Assembly (NCBI GenBank): GCA_013399855.1
Contig: VXAY01006194.1
Coordinates: 62,001 to 126,000, forward strand
Origin: Oxyruncus cristatus
Lineage: Eukaryota > Chordata > Aves > Passeriformes > Cotingidae
Length of the DNA stretch: 64,000 bases
Reading direction: 5' to 3'
Numbering within the stretch: position 1 is the first letter of the stretch; each line of letters starts with the position of its first letter. The notes under the pieces are model-generated. The model ran no database searches, had not been told where the DNA came from, and saw only the letters and a list, made by a program, of their open reading frames with translations. Below are positions 11,811-24,100 of this stretch, piece by piece. A program made the position numbers and the translations under genes.

Positions 11811-13799
11811 TGGTTGTGCTTTACTACACAGACAAATTCAAGTATGTATACATGTAACAGTATGAAAAAGCACTACAGTCTGTGTGTGAGACTATGTGGA
11901 TTAGTTTACATGTGTATCAGTTATATTAATTCAAATAATGACATTAATTTGAAGCCCTAATTACGAGTTTCAAGACTGTGGCTTTGTTTTAACTTAAGGT
12001 GCCAAGGCCAGAGTGGAGTGCTTTATTGTAATGCGTGGCAGCTGAATAAGCTATAATGGAAGTCTTCAGCACTAAGAGTTAACATCCTAAAGTGGACTAC
12101 TGACCTTTTTATGTTTGCAGATCCCTGAAGTATTTCTCTTTTGGGTGTCTGTTATGGTAAAATGAATGCAAGCCTACTAGCGAGCTTCCACACACCCCTA
12201 GAGACACACAGGCTACAGCTCAGAAACCTTTCTGTGTCTCAGAAGGCCTTGTCAGCTTTGTTCCACACCACACCCGCAGGGCAGGGGATGCAATCAGGAG
12301 ATATGAGAATTATTTTGCTATTAGGACTCCTGTTAAGAGGCATCCACAAGGGGATACATGGTGTAACAAGAGCCATTTTACAAGGCAGCTTCTTTCTGTT
12401 TTGCTCTAGTAGCCTTCCTTCCCTTCATGATCATGTCAGCAAAGCTCCTAAGTGTGAGCCAGGTCATCTTTAAGACATGCTTTGCTGTAGGTAGCAGCCA
12501 GGTGAGATGATTTTCTCCAGGGTTTTTTTTGGATGAGGCTGCTCACCTGATCAGGACCACAGCAACCAGCCACCTGGCAGATGCCTACTTGATGACATAT
12601 CTGCTGTGACCTGTTCTTTAGTAGCTGGCTGGGAGCCAGTGAGTGGAAAGCTACAGAAGAGTTCGACTGACCAGCATACAGTGATGTGAAACCTGTGAGA
12701 AAATGTATTTTGGAAGTCTAATCTGTATGTGCAGGTGTCCTACACAGAAAACAAGTATGATTTTTTACGAGTACCTATGCCTTGTGCTTTCTGTGCTTGG
12801 ATACACAGTCTCTGTAATCTGTGAATGTAGAGTTCAATTGGGGCTGCTGTTTTAGAGAGCCTTCTGTATTAAAAAAAAACCCCAAAGCCAAATGAAACCA
12901 ACCAACCAAACAAACAAACAAAACCATAAGGAAATATCCTTCTCAAGTATTCTTCCAGTCTGTCTGTCAGCTTAGTCAATGGTGATAACACATGGAAGTT
13001 CTGTGGCACTTGTTTCCTTCATTGTAGCATCTTCCAGCTCTTGCATTCTAGGTGTTAGAGCTGAGGGTTGTTTTTAAGACTTGTAAAGGTTTGTTGTAAC
13101 GTGAGTTGAGTTACACAGACAGGAAGCTCATTATGTGATGTATGAAACTTACTGAAAAATTAACATCAAATCTGTTGTAAAGAGAAAAGCACTTCCTGAG
13201 TTCTTATACAGTGATGCTAACACGGAGTGTTTCAGGCTGTAATACTCCCAAATCCATAAGATGTGTCAAACTCGGACTTTCCCACTGCAGGACTTCCTGT
13301 TAGGTGTAAGATACCAAGTGGACCTGCGTGTAAGCATGTTTGTCTGTGGTATCAGGCTCATCTTGAGAGGTAAAAACACCTTCGGTGTGGATCTCATAGT
13401 CAGATTTAAATCTTACTCCTTTCTTCTTGTGTTTGATTTAAGGTGCATATCTTGGATGCCGATCTAAAAACCAGGAGGTGTGTGTGAGCCAGCTGGCCTT
13501 TGTTCCAGCTGTTGCTGTGTTTTCCAGTTCAGCGTCCACGCACACACATGTTCTGCTGCCCACCATTTCAACACTCGGTGCTGCAGTATTATTTCCTAAC
13601 AATGCCTACTTTCCTAGGCACAAATGCAAGCCCAGTACAAGAACCAGAGACCTCTAAACAAGTTCTTGGAGCTGGAGGGGAGGGCTGAGGGGAGGGAAAG
13701 AAAAAAAACAAAGCTAGGAAAAAACTTTCTCTCACCTCCCAGTACAGGTGCATGAACAGAGAGCACAGCTAAGTGAAAACCAAACACACTAACGCTGAC
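11811..13799. other. Short intergenic gap between convergent TBC1D9 and ELMOD2
   Basis: About 2 kb with an A/C-rich tract (12871-12925). In mammals UCP1 lies between these two genes. No mitochondrial-carrier signature (P-x-D/E-x-x-K/R) in a convincing frame was seen on either strand. A 110-codon plus-strand frame at 12141-12473 has no recognised homology. Confidence 0.7.
12871..12925. repeat. A/C-rich low-complexity tract
   Basis: Starts with nine A, then CCCC and CCAA/CAAA units, grading into (CAAA)n. Confidence 0.8.
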
Positions 13800-13821
13800 A
13801 ATATTTTGGAATAACCCGTTC

Positions 13822-13827
13822 TTTATT
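13822..13827 (-). terminator. Polyadenylation signal for ELMOD2
   Basis: AATAAA on the minus strand, followed about 25-45 nt downstream by a GU-rich stretch (GTCAGCGTTAGTGTGTTTGG). This is the classical pairing of hexamer and downstream element. Confidence 0.6.
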
Positions 13828-16082
13828 TGCTACTGTTGTAAACATCTCTATTACACGGACATCACAGTTTACATTATTGCTTTTGTATCATGGTAAACAG
13901 GGATTCCTATTAGTATGCAGCTATCTAAGCACAGTGTGATAAGAAGAAAATGCCCACAAGCTGTCTTGGGCTGGGTTGTTTTCAATTCCCTAGAGAAAGA
14001 AAGACAGTATCTAGACTGGCACAAGAAACATCAGTCCAAAAATTGGTCAACATTGTACTACAACAACACAAACAAGTATGACAGAAAGAAATCACAGGTT
14101 ACATCTTCACCACGCGTTCACTAGCAGTATTTTCAAGAATACTGATTGCCCACCTAACTAAATACAAACTTTTTCATTATGATAATTCCTAAAACAAGGC
14201 TAAGTAATTTTTTCATAAAACTTTATTTAAACTGGGATGGAAAGTCTGGAAAACCACTGCTCGGGGCTTTGTGTGTGTCTAATTGTTGTTTGCATGGTTT
14301 TTTTAGGTTTTGTTTTTCAAACAAAATCAAAACTGTTTATCTGAGGTGTTAAAATTGGCCCCTTTTCCAGTTGTCCTTTAGGACAAAACGCCCTATCCTT
14401 TACATGGCTGTACCAGATGACAGAAGCACAACTGTTTAAAAACATTCTCATTTTCTTTCCTCCTAAGTAGCACTCTCTTCAGTTCACTTTCCAGTCAAGT
14501 TGGTTACTTATGAAGCAAGGTGTTTACTTAGTGAAAGACTAGATTTTACTTTTGCTTGTGGTAAACTACTTCAGATTATTCAGAGTGGCACCATGTTTCA
14601 AGCATACACTAAACAACAGAAGTGGAGGTAGTTTGTTAAACCATTGCTACAGGAACAACAAAAAATTTAGAGAACCACCTTGTCTTAAGTTTTAGAATTT
14701 TTTTCCTAAATTACTGTTGCATACAAGCTTTCACATAGTGAATGCTTTAAAGAGGCAGCAGGTTAGAGAACTAACAGCACTTGCAAATTCTGAAAAGACA
14801 GTATGTTCTTCAAAGCGTGATGGTTAATAAATAGGAGAATTTAGCAATTATATACTTTCAGAATAACCTGTGAGTAACAAATTCTGATGCTGAACAAATT
14901 GATTATATCAACCTTGCGGAAAGGTGGCCTACCTCCATTTCCAATTTTCCATAACCTCAGGATGGTCACCCTGCTACAGAGTTAGCACAAATTAGTGCTG
15001 ACCAGCAAAGCATCGTTCTTCCCTTCCCTAAACACAATTTTAACTTTTTCCATATATCTTCTACCTACCACCATAATACAATTAGCCTACCACTGGTGCA
15101 AACAGGGACACCCAGTACAAGTCTACATAAGGCAAGTGACTCCTAGACAGAATTACTAGGCATGCAAATTCTAACTCTTTCCTGGGAAGGTGTACTGGAG
15201 CCTAACATAAACATTCACCTTAATTACTACATGCAAACAAATGTATTCCCATATGTCTCACTCACTGATGATGGCTGGGTTTGCTTTTTCCCCTTGCATA
15301 CTGCCACAGTTTAGTCCCAGGTCACTCACTGATTTAAAAAGAAAAAAACTAACAGAGATGCATCTCACACTAAGCTTTATCTACATTCTACCCTAAAACA
15401 TCTCAGCTGTGTGATAGGAATCTGAAACTTGATGGTTGGGCTTTAGAAGCCTTGGCAACAGTTAAATATCAGTGAACAAGGAGCCCACTTAAAGTTTCAG
15501 TGCTGGACAGACAAGGGTGTAGATTATTTTTGCAACTGTTGCCAAAAAAAAATAGAGCTTGCAAACCTATCTCGGGGGAGTGTTTAGAGAGATGGCTCAA
15601 GCAATTTTGTTGCTAGCTAGAAAGCAGTAGATGAAAATAAAGACTAGGATCTCCTTTCCTGCTGCTGCTAAACATACTGGGGTCACTTCTGACATTCAAT
15701 CTCAGTTTTGTGTTGCTTGCAAAGGAGATCTACAAGCAGTAGCCAAAGTTAGTAATGAAGACAAACTCAACAGAAGCTGAGGCTAGAAAGCATACTTGGA
15801 AGGAGTCCACTTTCCACTTCCTTCCTCAGATTTTAGGCATGTCCAATGTCTGCAAGGGTCAGAGAAACAGAGCTTCACTGCAGGACCTGAATCGCAGAGC
15901 ACTCTCCACAGGATCTCAGCTTTTCAGTGGTGAGAATTACAGGATCCAAGTACCTGGAAGCAGCAAAAGAACTGGGCTTCCCATGGTCAGTTTTGTATCT
16001 AATATGGTCAGTTTAACTGTTTGGTTTGCAAGCCAGGCCATAACCGTAAATACTCTCCCTATGAGCATCTTCACAGTGCTTT

Positions 16083-16106
16083 TCCTTTTTTTTTTTTTTT
16101 TTTTTT
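16083..16106. repeat. Poly-T run (poly-A in the ELMOD2 transcript sense)
   Basis: Twenty-two consecutive T, after CC, within the probable ELMOD2 3'UTR. It could be mistaken for a poly-A tail by oligo-dT priming. Confidence 0.85.
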
Positions 16107-16331
16107 AAAGTTGGAACAGCATCCAACCCGACATAGGTGAGATGAAGCCCTCTCCCCTCTCATCTACACCTAAAGTACCATAAAAAGAAAACAGAACTGT
16201 GTTACCTCCTACACATGTACTGTCTACCCTGATCCAGGAGTTTTCCCACAAGCAAGAGATGACCAACATTTAAGGGATCAAGAGCACGTGAGTGGATGCA
16301 GTGCAGCAAGTCACTAGTTACACAATACAGA

Positions 16332-16455
16332 CTCACAGAACTGCTGAAGTGGGAAGGCACCTCTGGAGATCACTCAGTCCACTCTCCTGCCCAAAGCAGG
16401 GTCCCTCAGAACAGGCTGCTTAGGGCCATGTCCAACTGGGTTTTGATGATCTCCA
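16332..16455 (-). mobile_element. CR1 LINE 3' fragment
   Basis: Starts like the reverse complement of a CR1 3' end (CACAGAACTGCTGAAGTGGG) and continues with the diverged ACTCAGTCCACTCTCCTGCC and GAACAGGCTGCTTAGGGCC blocks. It lies sense to ELMOD2 in its probable 3'UTR. Confidence 0.75.
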
Positions 16456-18004
16456 AGAGATGCAGTACTACATATTATATTTCATACTTATGTAGTGTAA
16501 CAATACTCATTACAATAAGGGATTTGTCTCTTTTTTTTCTTTTCCTTCTCATGTTCAATGCTTGTATTCTTCAGGAATCTCTTCACGACTAGTCATTGAC
16601 TAGAACTAGTTTACCTGAGATGATTTTTAAAAAAAAATAAAGTCATGAAAGCTTGTATTAGCATACAAATTTTGTGCCACCGTGAGCTATTTAATTACAT
16701 GGTGAAAGAATTTTTCTCAAATAATCAAGTAGCTAAAGCTGTGATCTGGTTACAGAATCAAAATAAAAGACTGATTGAAAAAAGCAGAAGGCACTTATTT
16801 AATAGTAATTCTTAGAAAAGGAAGTGATGGTCATGCCAAATCCATTTCAAGTTGCTCTAAGCAATAATTAGTCATAATATAGACATGAAGTCCTATTGAC
16901 TAGATTGTCTGAGGATGGCAAGGTTAAGGAACACATCAAAGTTGCATCCCTTCCATGGAAAACACATCTTTGTTAGTGGCTAGTACTCAGATGTGAATTT
17001 AATTTCACAAAACAAGGATTGCAGCTGCAATAAAGGTTTTTCTTTACACTTTATAAAAGGGCTAAACTACATCTCTGGTACTTCCTACTAAGAATACCCC
17101 ATTAGCTGCTAGAAGAAAGGGCTGACAACAGATACAAAATCAATTATCCTGAGTATCTGAAGTCAGATTATAAAGAATCAAAAATTTTTGCAGTAGGAAT
17201 ACTTTTAGAAAGAGTAGCTTTAGCCTGAGAATCTTATCCTCATGCTGATGACTTGTGGTTCTTTTTGTTTGTTTTGCAAACTATAAACTTCTTCCAAGCA
17301 CAGGAATTAGCTGGTACAGATCCACAGATAAAAAAACTTCCTTAGCCAGAAGTAACTTCTAGTAAGTACATCAGTATGGTGATGGATTAAGCCTCTTCTC
17401 TAAAATTATAAATGACAAATACATCCGCTTTGTGGACCTCTTAATTACAGAGAAATTTAACACTGATAAGTGAATGATAATGACATGTAATGGAACAAGA
17501 ACACAAGAAGTCTAAAACCAGGGTAATTTCATCTAAAAATCTAACTTAACTTCAACTATTACATTAAGAAGTTGGAATTTAAGTTCAAAGCTGGAAAGTC
17601 GAACGTAAAGTGTCTTTTAAAAGACAATTAACTGTGAAACCTATTCATAGAAAACACGCAGCATAAATATCTGCTTCATGTTCCTGCATCAAGAAATTAA
17701 AAAAAAAAAGTGAAAGCAAGCGATCCAGAGGCTCTTGAGATTTGTGGGTTGTTTTTGTGTTGGTTTGTTGGCTGGTTTTTGTTTAACCTTCTTCTTAAAA
17801 AGCTGCCCTTTGGAGAATAGCATATAAATACCTGTAAACAGAGGTTGATTGTACAAGCTTTCTTAACTGAATTTTGCTAAGTTTTTTTTTTTTTTTAATG
17901 TAAAAAAAGTTCTACTGTTAACCAGTTTTTGGTGAAACACACAAGACTTCAATCCAAATGCATCATTCAATTTTTGATGCAGAACCCCATATTCTGCAGA
18001 GGAC

Positions 18005-18162
18005 TTATGGTTTCATTGTATTTTGTAAGGTGAGTATCACGTTGCAATCCAGTAGAAGTCCCTTAACTTTTTCATGGAATTTCTCTCTGTACTGGTTGAA
18101 GTGCATAATGCTTTCTGGTTCTTCTTCAAACCAGAACTTGTCAAACTCATAAACTAGATAAC
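18005..18162 (-). CDS. ELMOD2: ELMOD2 last coding exon
   Basis: Follows TTCTTCACAG and ends with TAA (18007-18005). It encodes the highly conserved Y-L-V-Y-E-F-D-K-F-W-F-E-E-E-P-E-S-I-M and G-L-L-L-D-C-N-V. The tail L-T-L-Q-N-T-M-K-P is a few residues longer than the human L-T-L-K-V end. Confidence 0.95.
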
Positions 18163-21100
18163 CTGTGAAGAAAATAAAACACAGATCTGCAAAAGTTACC
18201 TCCACAATTTCCTGCCTTGATCTAGCTAGTCCTAGAATGATCCCTTAGAAATTCTTTAGTGCCTTAAAACAAGGACTGTCCTAGCCTTTGGATGCTGTAA
18301 TAATGAATAAAAAAAGTAAATCTACAAATACTGAGTTTTCTAACAGCAGTCTCTAATATATAGAAAGCCACATGAATTATCGCTTAAATGTACATTTCTG
18401 TAGTGCAATGTTTAAGAATCAGGTGCATTTCCAATACCAATCCAAGATGAAGAAGACACACAGCTTGCTCTGGCTAATGAGAAAAGAGTGGAAGTGCACT
18501 CCAAAACCCCTAAAGGGTTGTAGGCCTCCCCTTGGTAGTCTGTACTAAAGGAGCTGCGGATACTTACAGTAAAACTGATGGAAGTGCTCCATCTGTGGCA
18601 ATCCAGCGACCATGTTGTACAAATGTGACTTTAAAGCACCATTCTTGAGCAAGCTGTATGCCATTTCTGTCAGATTGATCCCAACTATTGCGTAGGAATA
18701 TCTGCAACACAAATCATGGGGCTCATTTTACCTTATGGACTGGAAGTCTTAAAAGCTTACCTGCAAAAGTCTGCTTTAGGATACCTGTAAGAGTCAACTT
18801 TTGGGCAGTATTGAGATGGTAAGGCCATCAACATTGACCTCAACTTGCTCATTTGAAATCCTTAGATCTGCTGAAATATTAAAAGTTGCATGTCAAAAAT
18901 ATAGTTATAGTATCTGTTTTCTTGTTGCATGGTAGAGAAAACATAATAGAAATTCTTAAAGAACAGCTGAAGTGATTTTGGAGGAAGGAAAAATAAAAAT
19001 GAGTTCATTTGCATAAATTGTATGGTTATTTAATTGAGCAAAAGTCTCAGATATCCTATTCAGGACCTAGTTGCACAGGGTAATGCTATTTACAATCACG
19101 AAGGACTCCTGTCACTGAGTTAACCAGGGACTAGATGGATCAGATTATTTTATCTGACCTGTCTGAGAGTAAATTTACCGGTAAGATTAGCTATATTTTT
19201 AAATATGCTAAGTTTTCAAAAACAAAGTTGAAGGTGAACAAAACATCTGTTTGTATATACTTATTACAGTACAGAAACCTAGCACAAAAGAGGACTTTAA
19301 GAGATAATCTCTACCATCCCAACAGATCATCAGTAAAAAGGCAAAAAATAAGTATTAATTTCTAAATCTAATTTAAGCCTATTAGAAATAAAGCTAACCA
19401 TGATGTTAAAGGCGTTCACTGTGTTAACCAAAGACAGTATTTTGCAACATTTTTGTCCCCAAAAAATCCATTCTGAAAAAAAAGCTGCACATAGTTCCCC
19501 ACCCCAAAATTGATTCCAGTGTTCGGTTTCTTACACCTTTCTATTTTGGCCCTTTTTTTATTCTTTAATGGAAAAAAAACCAAAAATATTTTCCTCCTAA
19601 TTTTCTGGCCACATATCTGGCAGTCTTCACATAAGGTCTTACACAGAACAAGCCAGAAAAAAAATCATACAGTGACTTACCCTAGCTTTGGGTGATTTGA
19701 ACGAGAAAGAATCTGACGAGCTTCGTTGGTGTAATGCTTACTGAAATACCTGTCAGTGTAAAACAGGATCTTCCATTGGTTTAAGTTCATGTAAAAAACC
19801 ACTGTGTTCTACATTAAAATATGCAGCTCTAAACTAAAGCTGAATACTACTCTGTACTGAAAAATGGCACCAAACGAAAGCCAAGGAAAAGGTAGCAAAT
19901 GAAGTTATACTCAGCATGAACTAATATTGTAAAAAAAAATAAACAATTGTGATCTGAACATCAAATATGAAGTTCTCCCTAGTCCACAAATTAGCTTAGC
20001 AAAGATATGTAAACTTATTAAACTTATTAAAGCCATTTTAAACTTTTGACAAGTTAGTTACAACCTACCAAATCTATCATATGACAACAAAAGATAAGGT
20101 GTCTTAGGCAAATTTTTTTCCCTTCCTTCACTTGTTGATTTTACCCAACCACACATTTACAGATGTGCAGTCGCTAGAAATGTTGGCTTATTTAGAACAT
20201 AATGGTTTCTATTTGCTTCTATTCAGTTTTTACTAGAGATAGCAGTAACTACAGAAAATACGTGGATACTGAAAATTAGTTACAAAAGAAATTAAATACT
20301 TCTTTTCACTTACACCAGATTCACTAAGCCCAGCAGACCCATTCCTCTGAAGTCTGTTTTGGGATCATCACCTTGGAAGCCAATGTCACACCACTGCTTG
20401 CTGATTCTGGCCTTCAGATTCTCGTGAGGCATCAGCAAATTCCAGAGCTGTACAAATATGCTTCCATGTTACACACAGCTGCTACAGCATTCCAAGTCAC
20501 ATAATTCAGAACACTTGCTGCTGCATGTTAGAAACCCCTCCCCAAGGACCAGGATACAATCTGCAGGCTGTTCTTTTCTGTTAGTGGCAATCTGGAGTCA
20601 TGCCACAATGGCTTACTTCAGAAATCATGAAAATTACTGCATTTAACATCAAATGCGATACTTTCCCTTCACAGACAAAGACACTTGTAACAATGCTAAA
20701 GAAACAAATCCTTGTTTCACCTTAGAAATTAATTTATGCATCATTTTGTGATAGGACGGCTACAAACTGAAATACAAATTCTCAGTGAATACATAACATA
20801 TCAATGTTGGGACTTGCATAGCAAGTTGAGGTAACTATGAAGTGCTAAAAAAATGACGTGCTAATATATTTGCACAGTAGAAGCTATTTTAAAAACCCCC
20901 AAGCAGTATTATGTTATTTGGCTGCTATTATTTATTGTTACCTAAAATACATTACTGATCATTTTTATCTTCTAGCATTAAACCCTTGTCTTTGATGTTG
21001 ACTGAGATGCAGTAACAAGAAAATACTTTTTTTAAATTCAGTAATTACTGGTTTACAAACTTACACACATGCATAAGGCTGAATATCTTTTTAGTAGCAT

Positions 21101-24100
21101 TCAGTGACCCATTAGAAACCTATTTTGCTACTTACATGTTGCTGTTGTCTGATTTCACACAAAATAATTCCAGTGCAAGTAACTCTAGTTTACTAATCTG
21201 TTCTGCTTTGAAGTTGTATTTTAATGTGTCACTTCTATCACGGCTTAGCAGTTTATAAGTAGAAAAGAGTTTTAAATAGGCCAGCTGCTAAGAATACTAC
21301 CAACAAGTTCATTCAAGGTGTTGGACTTGCAGGGGAAAAAAAACCCCAAACGAACAGCTTTTGTATTTAAAAAATTATTTCACCTCAATTAACTGTTCCT
21401 CGTGTTCTTCGTTTTCCGAATCATACGGGACCTTCCTTAGGTTTTCCACATTCAAATACAGTTTTTTATAACCTGATATCTGCAGTAAGGATATATGCAG
21501 ACTTGCCTTAAACCTGAAATAATAACAAAACACCATAGAGAAGCTATTAAACAGGCCTAATTAGCCATAAATTCCAGCTTGAACTACCAGATAAGACCTT
21601 TAACGCAATGTAAACACTAGAATTAGGAAGTGCTTTATGTTTATCTTTCAGACTACAGCGTATTCATTGAGTACACTGCCACATGGAGCTCACAGACTTC
21701 AAAAATCTCTAGCCCATTCCTGTGCTGCAGTCAGGCTCTCTTAGCTTAAATTATGGGGGGAAAAAAAACCTTAGCTAAAATCTGTTATGACACAAGAAAC
21801 TCCATATCATCCTGACCCCTGTACCTTCACCTACACCTAAATTTTTTGTAAGCCTAAACTTTAAAAGAAGCACTTCACTAAACTTTAAAATTCTGACTGT
21901 TCACAATTTTCCCCTCTCATTTGCTAATTACTTATGCCAATGAATGCAAACATTGATCAGGCATCACTGTGCTCTCTCAAATGTATCTAAGCAATTACAC
22001 AGCTCTTGTAATCAATCTGTGCAAAAATCAGTTACAAATATGGAGTAACAAAAGGGGCTTGCAAAATAGAGATGCAGTAATCCCAAATCCATATCCATTA
22101 AAACTTTGCAATTTATTTTCTAGAACTGGTGAGGACACAATCACACCTTATTTTCTAATTTCAATCTAAATACTCATGCTGAATGGCTTAAATACTACAT
22201 AAGATTAAGCAACTGCAAGAACATGCTAAGAAGTGAGTTATCTGCCATGAAGAACTTATGTTCGGTTTCCAAACATACCCTGTATCCCTCTGTTCGATTC
22301 TCTTTTCTTTCATTACATCTCTGACACACTTCTCCACTTCAGCTTCTTCAACATGTACAGCATTTCTTAAAACCTAGAAAGTAAACACAGCAAATGACTT
22401 CACAAGAAATGCAGAAAACATCTGACTTTTTATTATTTCTCAGTTTCTGTATACCTGCCATGTATATTTACCATAAAAGGAGAAGAGTCAATTCATTCTT
22501 TACAATAAATTGGCTCAAATTGCTATAAAAGATCTGCAATAATTACATAAAAGCACAATTTGTAAATTTTTCAGGCTGTGAACAACGTTTATCCAGGAGT
22601 ACCATAAAGAATAAATGAAAAGCTGGATAGTTGCTTGGTCTAGGTTCTTGTTTGCTTTCACCTGCTGAATTGAAACATGTTCTTCCTAATCCAATTGAAA
22701 CAAATGCAGCCAAGGAAATAATGCTTCAGAATGAGGAGACACAGAGCTAACCAAGCTGAGGTTTCAATGGAAATAAACATTTGAAGGGACATGGCGTTAT
22801 TTTGGAGAAACCTTAACTAACCTGAGTGTACGACCCAAAATGCTGTTCTCCCCTCTCTGCCTTTTATTCCTCTACAGTGCTCCACTCTCAAAAAGTAAAT
22901 GCACATGTTCTTTTCCAGGGATCTCTCTCTGAAATAATGTTGTATTAAGGTTTCATCCCTAGAATCTCTTACCTTATTCTTTGATGATTCCAGTGAATGT
23001 TCTGCAATACAAAAAAAAAGAAGACGTCATAGTTAAATTGAAGTGTTTTAAATAATTGACAATAGGTGTTCTTGCAGCATACAAGTATTATAAGATTTTG
23101 CATCCCTTTAACACATATAATAAAAAATTACTCAGTCTTAAAATTAACAGCTTATCAGGTAACTGAAGGTCTTAATTTACATAGTTTTTTTTATAACCAA
23201 AAAATTAAGTGTACAAAACAAAGACAAATTTGAAAAGGTATCAAAACAAAAATATGTCTCAATGTGTTTCTATTTCCAGAAACTGTTTTGTGTTTATTAC
23301 CAAATAATAAGGAAGTGTAAAGGTCACTTCTGCAAGCTATTGTGAAACCACAAAAATGTTAAGTAGCTTCTTAAATTGCCGTTGCTATTTCAGATCAAAA
23401 TTCTGCATAAGCAGAATTCTAAGTTAAATCACTCTTTCTCCCTCACCCCCCAAAAAATTCATTTATGTCTGTGTGAATTTTTTAGTAGGTAAAAACATAC
23501 ACGAAGTGATGGGAAGACTCAGGCGGAAAAGATACGATTTCTGATTCATTTTTTGCAAGACACTGGAATCACCTTAGTGAGCAGACAAGGAAACTAGCTC
23601 TGCCATTCTGATTTAAAATTCTCATTTCAAATGAAGGGAGGAGTGAACACGCAATGCTGGGGACGCACAGCGCACTCGGGACAGGCACTGGTTCCCAGCT
23701 GCTGGAGACCAGAGGGCTGGGAGGCAAGACCTCGGCAACTCCCTGGAATGAAGTTGTGGCCAGGTGAGGGCCGGTCTCCCCTCCCAGGGAACAAGAGACA
23801 GGACGACAGGACACGGCCTCAGGTCGTTATATCCAACCCTAGAGGAGGCTTAGGTTGGCTATTAGGAAAAACGCCTTCACTGAAAGGGCTGTCAGGCACT
23901 GGGACAGGCTGCCCAGGGAAGTGGCTGAGTCGCCACCCCCGCAGGTATTTGAAAGACGTGTAGATGTGGCGCTTGGGGACACGGTTCAGTGGTGGGGTTT
24001 AGTGGTTGGGCTCGGAGGTCTCTTCCACCCTAAACGGTTCCGTGGTTCTGCTGCTGCCCGCGGCGCTCCCGCAGCTCCGTCCCGGCCCCNGGACGCGCTG

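Larger units (their letters stand above)
13800..18004 (-). other. ELMOD2: Probable ELMOD2 3' untranslated region, about 4.2 kb
   Basis: Sequence downstream of the ELMOD2 stop on the minus strand has no gene and only one CR1 remnant (16332-16450). A convincing polyadenylation site ends it at about 13800. A closer candidate AATAAA lies at 14227-14222. The transcript end is inferred, not observed. Confidence 0.55.
18163..22972 (-). other. ELMOD2 introns between exons 22973 and 18162
   Basis: Introns at 18163-18567, 18702-19680, 19750-20313, 20448-21383, 21514-22278 and 22374-22972. All are AT-rich with GT-AG ends on the minus strand. No repeats or RNA genes were recognised. Confidence 0.75.
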
